Shown here: in pieces, positions 11,135 through 21,769 of the stretch | How positions within the stretch are numbered: the stretch's first letter is position 1 | Layout of the letters: every line of letters begins with the position of its first letter | Source of the DNA: Diphasiastrum complanatum | Lineage: Eukaryota; Streptophyta; Lycopodiopsida; Lycopodiales; Lycopodiaceae | NCBI GenBank assembly: GCA_029204225.1 | Contig: CM055102.1 | Span: 582,839 to 646,838, forward strand | Length of the DNA: 64,000 nucleotides | Direction: 5' to 3' | Translations under genes and position numbers: made by a program | Notes under the pieces: model-generated | Seen by the model: only the letters and a program-made list of their open reading frames with translations | Told to the model about the DNA's origin: nothing | Databases searched by the model: none

Positions 11135-12319
11135 GTTTCAAAGCGCCTTGAGAAGTTCCAGACATCTATTTTTACTCAAACTACGGGCCTGGCTATCAAA
11201 TACCAGGCATTGAACCTTGGCCAAGGATTTCCTGACTTTGATGGTCCTGATTTTATCAAAGAAGCTGCAATTGAAGCAATCAAGACTGTTGGCAAGAACC
11301 AGTATGCACGAGGTTATGGCATCCCTGATCTTAACAGAGCAATCGCTGCAAGGTTCAAAAAGGATTCAGGCCTGGATGTTGATCCTGAAACTGAGGTGAC
11401 GGTCACTACTGGTTGTACCGAGGCACTTTCTGCAACTATGCTAGGATTGTTGAACCCTGGTGATGAGGTCATTCTTTTTGCTCCTTTCTTTGATGTATAT
11501 GAACAACTTCTGGCAATGGTTGGCGCTACTATTAAGTTTGTTACACTTCGACCCCCAGACTTCTCTGTGCCAGAGAAAGAACTTCGCGAGGCTTTTTCGA
11601 GTAAGACGAGAGCTATTCTAGTCAATACTCCTCATAACCCAACAGGGAAGGTCTTCTCACGAAAAGAGCTAGAGCTAATTGCATCACTCTGTATCAAGAA
11701 CAATGCTCTCGCTTTCACCGATGAGGTTTACAGCAAGCTCATCTTCAGAGGAGAGCATATATCTATTGCAACCCTTGATGGTATGTACGAGAGGACAGTA
11801 ACCATGAACTCTATGGCAAAAACGTTCTCTTTGACGGGCTGGAAGGTGGGCTGGGCAATTGCACCCCCTCAACTCTCATGGGGATTGCGGATTGCGCATT
11901 CAAATCTTACCTTTTCAACTTCAACTCCCCTTCAGTGGGGGGCTGTAGCTGCTCTGCAAGCTCCTGATGCCTACTATGTGGATTTAGCTCAGAATTATAA
12001 GAGACGCAAAGATTATTTAGTTGAAAATCTAAGCAGTATTGGGTTCAAGGTTTACGAGCCCCATGGAACCTACTTTGTCATGGCAGATCATACTCCTTTT
12101 GGGTTTGATGATGATACAGCGTTTGTTGGGCATTTGATAAAGAATGTGGGTGTAGCTGCCATCCCTCCAAGTGGGTTCTATGAAAATGCTAGTGATGGGA
12201 AGCATTTGGTACGGTTTGCGTTTTGCAAAGATGATGAGACCTTGAGAAAGGCAGTCGAAAGAATGAAAATCCATTTAAAACCCACCTCTCTAAAGTCAAC
12301 AAATGATTCCGCAAATTAA
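11135..12319 (+). CDS. PLP-dependent aminotransferase (kynurenine/glutamine transaminase-like, class I/II)
   Basis: This encodes a fold-type I aminotransferase closely resembling the plant proteins annotated as kynurenine-oxoglutarate transaminase (Arabidopsis At1g77670 type), usually predicted to be plastidial. About 394 residues are visible, from VSKRLEKF to the stop at 12317-12319. Motifs: substrate-side NLGQGFPDFDGP and NQYARGYG; NTPHNPTGK with the PLP-contacting Asn; DEVY with PLP-ring Asp and Tyr; SMAKTFSLTGWK with the Schiff-base Lys codon at 11819-11821; and the carboxylate-binding Arg in VRFAF at 12212-12214. All key residues are kept. No start codon precedes the conserved part in frame: a stop lies at 11120-11122 and TCTGCAG ends at 11134, so I begin at the inferred splice acceptor. 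The first exon with the transit peptide was not found. The whole catalytic body has no intron, unusual for this family in plants. It may be functional or a partly processed retrocopy. Confidence 0.85.
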   Translation, partial: VSKRLEKFQTSIFTQTTGLAIKYQALNLGQGFPDFDGPDFIKEAAIEAIKTVGKNQYARGYGIPDLNRAIAARFKKDSGLDVDPETEVTVTTGCTEALSATMLGLLNPGDEVILFAPFFDVYEQLLAMVGATIKFVTLRPPDFSVPEKELREAFSSKTRAILVNTPHNPTGKVFSRKELELIASLCIKNNALAFTDEVYSKLIFRGEHISIATLDGMYERTVTMNSMAKTFSLTGWKVGWAIAPPQLSWGLRIAHSNLTFSTSTPLQWGAVAALQAPDAYYVDLAQNYKRRKDYLVENLSSIGFKVYEPHGTYFVMADHTPFGFDDDTAFVGHLIKNVGVAAIPPSGFYENASDGKHLVRFAFCKDDETLRKAVERMKIHLKPTSLKSTNDSAN

Positions 12320-13291
12320 AGGTGGGGTATTTTTTTTGGCTTATTATTCACATACATTTTATTTATTTCATCTCATTTCTTGCATACATCACAATATTGG
12401 CTTCTCTTGGATTGTGAACAATTCTGGCTTATCTTGGATTGTGAACAAAGCCACACATTCAATACCTGATTGATCAATCAGTTAGATGTACAGCTACAAA
12501 ATATTGACTGAACAGGTTATGCTACATTGAATGCTGCAGGGGGCAGGGATCTATCCTATAAGAAACATTGTATTGTTCCTGCAAGTGCTAACACTTTCTT
12601 CAAGGCAATGGGCTTGGCGTTTTTACACTTAAATCTGGAAACTTGTGAACATTTTCTTCTAGAAAACTACTGACCAGTAATGTATCGGTACTCGCTAAAA
12701 ATCAAATGATTTCATGTTTCTGGAGTTTTTTGTAGAGGGAAAATACAATCTTGTACTAGGAGTTGGGTGAAAAGATCCGATACATTGTCATTATTTTCTT
12801 GCACAATACATTGGAGTTTTGCTAGCTCACAAAATCTTTTATGATGCATCATCTTAAAAGCTTTTGATGTCTAAAATAAATGATGTGTACTTACGGTATA
12901 AAAATAAACAAAACCCTTGACTCCAATGGAAAAGAAATCAGTTTTCATAAACCTTAAAATGGAGGAGTTTGTTAACGGTTAGATTAGTGCAACGTCTTTG
13001 ACTAGTATATCTGTAACCTCTGCAATCGGTACAATTTTAACAGTTTTGAACTACTGTAAATTCTTGTCCAACAAGTCTAGAGGGAAGGTGCAAAGATTAT
13101 CGTGAGATTATGGTTGTGGTTTTGTAGAGGGCTTCAGCTAAATAGGCAAATTCAAAATCTAGTATCTATTCACAAATCACAATTCAAAAGGCAAAAGTCA
13201 AAATCTTCTACTATCTAGTATTTCTACAAAATTTCAAAATACTAAAAGCCTACTAATATAACGCAGTGAATTGGAAAATTGGGCATCGAAA
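12320..13291. other. 3' flank of the aminotransferase and spacer
   Basis: This is presumed 3' UTR followed by AT-rich intergenic DNA. A short near-direct repeat (CTTGGATTGTGAACAA) occurs around 12407-12447. No coding region was recognised. Confidence 0.45.
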
Positions 13292-16200
13292 TCAACCTGC
13301 AGCTGCTAAGGCCTCCCGATGGATTAGAACGTAGACATCCTCCTCTTGTGATCTTGGTGGCAAGTCTGGAATCTTTGCCACATCGATCTCATCGGGATTA
13401 ACCTACAAAAATTGAAACTAACCAAGATTTTGATTCTCAATAGTAAGTACTGGTAAACGATTTAAAAAAAATAGTAAATTTGAAATGTAAATGTTGAAAG
13501 TTGAAAGTTGAAGTCTGAAGGTTCTAACATCTTAGTGTAGAATCTAGACTTTACTATCTAGACAAATCATGATTCATGGTACATACTAGAGTCTATAGAA
13601 TTCGGATTGATGATTTAATTATGAATCATGATTCATTACCTGTATGGGCTCCCCAGTCTCTCTCAGCTTCTTCACAAGCCGTAGGTTGGCATGCACATAC
13701 ACCAACCTCTCCAGCTGCGCAGTAGAAAGTTTGTTCTTCCTCTTCGTATGAATCAGAGAGAACACACTCCAATTTCTCTCACATGCAACTGCTGCGCAAT
13801 CTTGTGAGAGGACGCGGATGGCAAGTTTCTGCAACTTTAGAACATCATTCCCATACTTCATCCACCATGAAATAGGGCGCAATTGCCCTTCCCTCAGCAT
13901 GGTAGATGCACGACCGAAATTGAGGCGCTCGGTCCTGAACATTCAACATTCATCACCATTTAAATTTCAAAATATACTAGTAAATACTAAATGCTTACAA
14001 GTTACTACTATTAAGTTTTTAACTAGCAGCTAGCTTAAGCCTTAGACTTCAAAGTTCATACATATTACATATACATACTACATAGATGAATACATATTAC
14101 ATACTTGGGTCCTGAATACATATTACAATTTGCTAATTACATAGTACATACCTCAAGTCATCCATGAGTGCATCCTGATCCCTGGGATCAGGATAGATAG
14201 AGGAGACGTAGGAATGCCATTCTTGCCTGAGCTTTTGATCATGGAATTGATCCTTCGTCCTCCATAGTGGATGAAGCAAGCAAGCCACGGCATGCAGAGG
14301 TTGATGGAACCACTGCCATCTGCCTAGAAATAGGCCCCTTACTTCTTCCAGCCTGCAAACAATCAGGACTCTGGAGTGAAGTTTGAGGCTTGAGCATTCA
14401 AGTCTCAAGATTCCAGAACTATTAAGTTCTAACTAAATTCTAATCATGAATGTCAATGAATATTGAAGATTCAAGAATCAACTTTGAAACTTTTAACATA
14501 GTTACTAGACTCTAGTAATATACCTGTCAGGAGCCATGGTGGTGCAACTCTGAAGCTGCTCTCCCAGCTTATCCATAAACTCATAAAGAAGGCCTAAGGT
14601 GGAACCCTCTCTATCAGTAAGGCGAAGCACACTATAGATAGGCTGCATGGATATGACAATGGAGCGTGCATCATCCCAAAATGAAGTCCCCATCACGATC
14701 GTCTCAAATCTCCTGGCCTTGGCCTCTCGTGATCGGCCCCACTCTGCCCAACGGGGTGAAACCACTGTCATCCTCAAGCTTCCATGCACTTTTATGAGCC
14801 GCTCCAAAACAATGAGCATATAGGCAAACCTAGGATGAAAATCATGAAATAAGATTTGTAATTGGTCATAGCCTATAGGCAACAAGCAGGCTATACTATA
14901 TAGCAAAATTCAAATTCTATGAGCACTGAAACTTGAAGCTAAAACAAAATTGCAATTTTCAAATCAAAAAATTGGAAACAGGTTGTCAGGTTGGAAGTTG
15001 GAACTTGGTTACCTAGTAGGGGCAGGCCTCAAGAGATCCAAGGTGGAATAGGACCTGAAGATACTCAAGACCCTCTGTCTCTTGGTGACAAATCTCACCA
15101 AGAATCGTGCTATGTCTACAACCTCCTTGACCCTGGGTAATCTCTCAATGTCTTCAACTAGGAGGTCAAGACAATGTGCAGCACATGGACTCCAGAAAAT
15201 CCAAGGGTACTTCTCATTCACCATCTTCCCCATGGCAACACAATTGGACGCGTTGTCCATGACAACCTGCATTGGAATTCCGACAAAGGTCGAATCATAA
15301 CCCATGAACAATGAACATTCACCATTTAGCATTCCAAATGCAAATGTAAATTGCAAATGCAAATGGCAAGTGCACACTGCAAATTGCAACGTTCAAAACA
15401 ATAATCACGATTCACAAAATGTAAGTTGTAACTTGTAACTTACTAAGTTCTAACTTCAAAGCTTAGAGCTCAATGTCGAAAGTTTTAAAGTTGAAACTTG
15501 AAAGTGGCAAGTGGCAAGTGCATACTTGGACAACATTCTCTTTTCTGACCTCCTCAATGGCCTGTGAGATGTACTCAAACAATCTCCTGCCATCCAATAC
15601 CATGTCTGGGACGTGTCAATGGATCTCAAAATCATGGTGCCCATGCAAGAAGATACCGATATATTCACAAGATGGCGCCTCCTTGCATCGGTCCAACCAT
15701 CTGATATTATAGTGCATCCAAACCTAAAACATTCGACAACACTTTCAAGTTTCAACTAACTAAGTTGCAACTTGCAATTTGCAAATTTGGAGATTGAAAG
15801 TTCAAAGTTAGAAACTTGAAAGTACTAATTTCTAAAGTAGTAAGTGGCAAGTGCAAAGGTATTGAAGATGTAAGTTTACAAGTATACCTCGCCCATGTCT
15901 TCCTAATGGGCTGTAGGTCAGCATCCACGGACTGCCGCTCAACATGTAGCTCTCTCGTCCTCAACTGCTCCATGCTCAGGCCCTCCCACTCAACACCGAT
16001 ATGAGATACTGCTCACATCATATCCCTCCATGCAGGGGTCTGTGCCACATGAAAAGGGAGGTCACACAAGTAAAAGCACCTCCTAACAACAATAGTAGCT
16101 GCATCCCTATGCGACTGTTGGAAGGCTGCCACAAAAGCATCCCTGCCTCTCACATGTCCTCGACCCCATCCCCTAACACTGCTGCCAATAGCACTACTGC

Positions 16201-16790
16201 CGGCCCCACCAACTGGCACTGCAGGAGTCTCTCCAAAAGAAGAAGGTGGGATGGATGTTGCAGCGGAGCTAGTGCCGGCTGCGATGGAGAATCACGGCGC
16301 TCTGCCGCACCTGTAACAATAACATTGGTGTTACAACTTACTAGTTACGCATCAGGCTTTAGGTAATAAATTATAGTCAGTGAGAGAGCTCAGGGAACAG
16401 TCACTAATTACTCATTAGTAAATTGTAATCAAAGTTTAAAGTTATAGAATAAACTTTTAAGTTTTAGCTTTAGATCAAATTTCAAATTTTCAATCAATGT
16501 CATTGATCAAACAAGATTCAAGAATCACCTGTGCCTAAAGTAGTAGTAGGAGAGTCATCCCCGATCCCGGCAATCCTCAGTGACTCTGGGGCTTGAGTGC
16601 AAACGGCGATCTCATATCCTCGAAGACGTAAAAGATGCGCCCTAATTCGAACGGGGCCACCAGAGAGATTTTCTAATTTTGAGATATTGAGAGGTTTGCA
16701 GAAAGAGCAATGTTCTGAGAATATAAGCCATTGCAACATAGGGTTTTGATCAAGCCCTTGCCGCAACAGGAAGAAGCTTTAGCTTTGGTC
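13292..16790 (-). pseudogene. hAT-family transposase gene (BED, DUF659, hATC), spliced, inactivated
   Basis: Reading the minus strand, a hAT transposase can be followed across exons whose phases all agree: about 16790-16529, 16310-15888, 15723-15526, 15266-15013, 14829-14524, 14352-14152, 13934-13640 and 13402-13292 (stop at 13292-13294). Introns begin GT and end AG. Domains in order: BED zinc finger (CSFC ... GGPVRIRAHL ... VC); a Gly-rich linker; DUF659 with ISDGWTD, VMDNASNC and SPCAAHCLDLL; the RPAPTRFAY block; and the C-terminal hAT dimerisation region (CERNWSVFS ... KRKNKLSTAQLERLVYVHANLRL). Transposition by cut and paste would be its role. It is broken by a TGA at 16013-16015, a shift near 15617 and probably another near 16220. 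No terminal inverted repeats were identified. A domesticated hAT-derived gene is an alternative, but the lesions argue against a working protein. Confidence 0.82.
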
Positions 16791-17220
16791 ATAGAAGACA
16801 ACAATCAAGAGGAGGCAATTCAAATCAAGGATCATTCAATCATTTTCAAGAATTATTGAATGATAGTGCAAATTGAGTCCATTTGCATCAAGGCCAAGCT
16901 AAGGTAATTCAAGGAAAAAGAAACTTTGAAATTGTTGATATGCTTTTAATAAGCCTAGCCATTGGAAGCATGAGTGTTTCAAAAAAAAGAAAGAATAGGG
17001 CAATGCAAGGGTAAATGACAAGATAATAGTTACATCAATTTGATGATGATCAATGAAGATGGAGGTGAAAGTTTAGATTTGTTCATTACGGTGCTAATGA
17101 CAAAAAAGCCCATGATACGTGATACATTGATAGTGGAGTGTCCAACCACATAATTTTAAGGACGCAGTGGTTTTTAGAGTTTAGAGAAATTCACAATGGT
17201 GACAAGGTTGTAGCCCAATA
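16791..17220 (+). pseudogene. copia gag-protease remnant
   Basis: Decayed coding sequence shows the end of a zinc knuckle (HWKHECFKKKK near 16958-16993) followed by a protease motif YIDSGVSNHI at about 17125-17155 and then FREIHNGDKV. This order and spacing match copia gag-protease. Many stops and shifts are present. The remnant is short and no LTR was found with it. The next 300 bases (17221-17529) hold nothing recognisable. Confidence 0.65.
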
Positions 17221-17529
17221 GAACTCATTTTCTATGATTCTACTGTAATTCTAATTTTTTCATATATGTAGACATGATTTTATGCTTTCAAGTGTTTTTG
17301 GTAATACATTTTGATTTGATAATTTGACACTGTAGGACTGCTGATAAACTATTGTTACATAATTGATGGAAGAAGCAATCATTTTCTAAGTTCAGTTAGA
17401 TGATTATATTTGTAGGTTTTTATGATTGTTGTAAATACATGTATTTGTGCCTATTCAAGGCATATTCAATTGAAAATCACTTCCATTAAATTCAAGTATT
17501 TTGTATTATGATTGAACTTTAGTCACACT

Positions 17530-19209
17530 TCATAATTGATGAATGATGAACCTTTGCCATGAACTCAGGCCGTGCATATTCAAGTTGTGCCATATTGAAA
17601 TTAACCATTTATTGGCCCTTGGTAACCAATTAGACCCAGTGACAAACTTTTTTCTTCCATGAACCTCCCAGCATCGCCGCACGGTGGCATAGCCTTGCCA
17701 ATGGTAATTGATCTGAGACTTTGTTTGATGCCATCGGAAGATTTGGATCATATGACAGTGTAGGCAAACAGTCATCCCATTTCGTTGGAATGGATGCCGA
17801 TGTATCCAGGTTCTTAGCAAAAAAGGCTGACTACCTAATCGTGGGATTTGGCGAGAAGAGATATTCTCGTGCATAAGCTTGAAGTGCACGATGAAAATCC
17901 ACATAAATATTCCAATTAAACATTTGGTAAATTATCGACCAATTTGGAGTATGTATCGTCATTTTATCTAATGACATGCTACAATCTTTCCATTTATTTC
18001 TTCGTGGCATAGGCACATAATATGGATTGATGCATAATTGCCTATGATTTGCCACGTAATTCTTGATAAAATTTGGAGTTTTTTCAAATACTGTTTTCCT
18101 CCAAGGGGGTTGCTCGCCCAAAGCTGGCAGCTTATCTAGTTCTTGGCCCTACTCGATCTCGGAGGTGTGAAGCCCAGCTGCCTTGGGAGGATTCATGCAA
18201 ATGCTTTTGTAGAAATGTTTGAATTCCTTCTTTAACACTATCTGGTTTTCTGAATGTACTATTGGTTGAAAGTTTGTGTGTAGATGGCCCTACTTCTTTT
18301 GTGGGTGGAACCTCTTGAACTTGTTTTGCTTGGCCTGGATCAACATCAATCAGCCCAATACTTAAATCATCTTGCCCTTGATCTATATTCTGTGGTGGCG
18401 GTGCATGATCGGTATCTGGATATGAGGAGTTGCTTGAAGAGCAGCCTGTTTGTATCCCTTTATTATTTCCTTGGCTTTTGATAATTCTTGTGTGGCCTTT
18501 TGGTGGAATGGATCAAACTTCTCCTGCAAACTTGCTAGAGCGGACTTGTATCTCTCCACTCTATGGAGGAGGTAATTGATTTCATTTTGGGAGACATGTC
18601 AATCTGCTACATGTCTATACATGTGTATGCAGTAGATTGTCCCGATCCTCAACTACTATGTCCAACTCCTTCAAGATTATTTCTTTTTTCAAATTAGCCA
18701 TATCCAGTTGCCCTTGTAAGAGTGAAATATGTAGGTTGGCCTCTTGGACAACTTTATCCACTTGTTCTTTTGCTTTTGCCAAGGCATCCTATAGGTTGCC
18801 CATGTAATCTTGAAGCGTGTCTTCATTCTACTGAGCCTTCTTGAGGTTGGCCGCTGACTTTGCTTCATGTTAAGGGTGATCTGGAGCTCCCTGTTGAGTT
18901 GTATCAGCTTCTGGCTGATCAAGGTGTTCTTTGAGACCAATTCGAATATTCTTTTGTCCAAAACTGCTTTCCTCTCTATCATATTATAGATCATTTTTTC
19001 TAGGTGCAAATGAATACCCAATATATCACCAGAATCAAGAGTGACAACAAGTAGTGTAGATGGTGCCACATCAGATCCAGCAGGTTGGGTAGGCTTGATC
19101 TGGTAGCAACGAGTAATGTTTGCGCAGCTGGCGTTGGTTGCTGAGTATGATGGCGAGACGCGAGAGGCCGGGGGGTGGGGGGGGGTTGCAACAATCTCAT
19201 TGTGAACAC
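17530..19209 (-). pseudogene. Unrecognised coiled-coil ORF family, copy 1 (degraded)
   Basis: The minus strand carries a decayed copy of the protein seen at 21770-25628. Shared blocks include the coiled-coil start (DKRIFELVSKNTLISQKLIQ, compared with QRISDLGSENTLINQKIVQ in the plus copy) and the C-terminal block with YYVPMP, KWKD, HTPNW and VDFHRALQAYAREY. Stops and frame changes break it. It is valuable because the C-terminal block is continuous here, showing the uninterrupted state of the site into which a solo LTR inserted in the plus copy. No function is known to me; see the plus copy. Confidence 0.75.
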
Positions 19210-19451
19210 ATCGTTGACTCTATGAGATACTAGCTTAGTGTGAGGATTTGGTCAATGTTAGTTCTAGAATTAGTCTTAAATCCATACACCTTACCCTCCA
19301 AATAAGAACCAGCCAAGGAAGGGAGGAGAGAGCCGACGACGGGTTGCTTTTTGGTATTAGCCTTAATGGCTCTCTTTAGCTCCCCAAGGACCGTCTCTGT
19401 CCAGCAGCAAGACTATGACAATCTACTCTTGGATACCCGGAACGTCTAGCT

Positions 19452-21760
19452 TTGCCTACCCCACCAAAGCACTCCGCTCCTCCTACCAATTTGATGGAAC
19501 CAGAACCTTACGGAAGTGCTGAGCAATGGAGCTTTGATAATGATCAAGAAGGTGGATCTTCAGAACAGTATGCCATTTATGTTGCCGCTCAACAACAAGC
19601 CTTGAGAAATTGGGCCAGAGCACCACTTGGATACTTTGCATGTGGAGAAAATCACAGAGTTGCAAAATGCCCAAATAAAGAAAAATTTGTACCATTCTGT
19701 CGTGACTGTGGATATGGGCATTGCTATAAAGACTGTCCAGCAAGACCGAAGCCACCACCAGCTACAGCACCTGTAAATTTGATAACAATCAAGCAAGGAT
19801 CGGTAGCTCATAATAAATCAAGTGCACCCTTGATGGTGGTCACCAGAGTACAAAAGCAAAAAGAACCAGTAGTGGATTCAGTAGAACTTACGGATGAACA
19901 GATTCTACATCATATGGATCCGACCAGATTTAGAGTGCATAATGTTTTTGATAAACCAACAACCAAATCGCCCAAAGCAGTTATATTGAAGGGAGACAGG
20001 ATAACAGGTTCGATGACGAAGAAACAAGCAAAGCAACATTATAATACGGTCCTGAAATGGGAAAATCCCCCTCAAAAGATCGATTTAAAGGAAGTGCCAC
20101 CTCTATTGGATAAAGGCAAAGGAAAAGTCAAGAATGATTCTTCAAATCAGATCTCCAGCAAGACATCGTCATCTAGGAAGTCTTCACGTGAGAAGAAAGA
20201 TTTATCATCTTGAAAGTCATCACCTCCACGATCAATTCCTGCTAAGAAGACTAAACGAAGATCCAAGACAAGTCCTTTCAAAAAAGAACAAGCAAATGTA
20301 GTCCAGCATGATATGCCAGAGCATTTTAAACGTTATACACTGGATGATGTGGTTATCATGTTACCTAAAGCACATCGTAAACCTAAAGAACACATGCCGG
20401 AATCTAAAGAGGTTTAGGATGGCCCAGCTAGGATGCAGCCAATGAATCTTGCAGAACCAGGAGAACCAGAAAAGATTGTACAAGTGGGATCGCAACTTAC
20501 TCCTGAACAGTATCAAGCACTCCCTTTGCTACTTATTAAGTATCAAGATTGTTTTGCATGGACTTACCAAGATTTGAAGGGTATTCCGACATCAGTCATT
20601 GAACATACCATACCTTTAGTACCTGATGCAGTACCAAAGGTTACAAAGTTCTATCGCTGTAATAGTAATGTGGCAGATCTGATAAAGAAAGAACTTCAGA
20701 GATTGTTTGACGCCGATTTCATTTATGAGACAAGCATACCGAATGGATTTCACCGATTGTCATTGTTCCTAAGAAAAATGAAAAATTGCGAACCTGGATA
20801 AATCTCAAAGCATTGAATAAAGTGACACGAAAGGATCACTTTCCGTTACCTTTTACTGAAAGCATTTTGGATCGCCTTGCTGGAGCGAAAGCTTATAGTT
20901 TCCTGGATGGATTTAGTGGTTACAACCAGGTTAAGATTGCAACTACCGATCGCCACAAAACTTCTTTTGCAACAAAATGGGACACCTATGCTTACAAAGT
21001 AATGTCGTTTGGACTCTGTAATGCACCAAGTTCATTCCAAAGAGTAATGCAATTTGCCTTTAAAGATTATCTACAGAAATTCCTTGAAATTTACTTGGAT
21101 GGCTTGGGAGTTCATAGTACAGATACAGACCACCTGGATCAATTGGAGAAAGTCTTTGAAAGATGCCGCAAATATCAAATTTTTCTAAATCCAGAAAAAT
21201 GCCAGATATGGGTTTCTCATGGAGTGGTGCTTGGACATGTGATATCAAGACATGGTATTGCCACCGATTATTCTAAGATCAAAGTTATTGTGGAATTGCC
21301 ACCGCAGCAACAATTAAAGGAGTTTATGTGTTTATGGGTCATGCGAACTACTATCGAATTTTTATTATCTTCTTTGCGGATTTACTGCGACCTATATACA
21401 AATTAACTATTGTTCCTATTTGGACAGTAGAGGCGTTAGAAGCCTTTGAAAAGTTAAAAAAAGCATTATCTTCAGCACCAATACTGCGTTCTCCAGATTG
21501 GACATTAGAGTTTCATGTTCATACTGATGCCTCAAAATACGCCATTGGATCAGTTTTGATGCAACTAGGTGAGTATAAGAAGGATTATCCTATACGATTT
21601 GCAAGCAGACAGCTTACAGATCCAGAGAAGAATTATTCAACAACAGAACGTGAAGCGCTAGCCATGATTTTTTCTGTTCGGAAATTTCGTCACTATTTTT
21701 CAAAACTGATCAGTCCAACTACTATTCAGTGTAATGGACCCACCAAATTCACCTATAAGT
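19452..21760 (+). pseudogene. Ty3/gypsy gag-pol (zinc knuckles, RT, RNase H), degraded
   Basis: A gypsy polyprotein: two cysteine-rich knuckles near 19625-19745 (FACGENHRVAKC, which has lost its first Cys, and CRDCGYGHCYKDC), a Lys/Ser-rich linker, then RT from about 20500 and RNase H at about 21480-21700 (HTDASKYAIGSVL, TEREALAMIFSVRKFRHYF). The first two parts lie in one frame broken by TGA (20211-20213) and TAG (20415-20417). Frame changes follow near 20741 and 21320. The RT catalytic box is YLDG (21092-21103) instead of YxDD, so even a repaired frame would be inactive. No protease or integrase domain is visible; the sequence changes abruptly after RNase H into the coiled-coil ORF family leader. 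A minus-strand relative lies at 31790-32582. Confidence 0.85.
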
Positions 21761-21769
21761 TGGCTGAAT

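Noticed and set aside
11210-12319. TTG at 11210 as the translation start of the aminotransferase
   Set aside because: Conserved family sequence (VSKRLEKF...) continues in frame upstream to 11135, and a splice acceptor precedes it; plants do not normally start at TTG.
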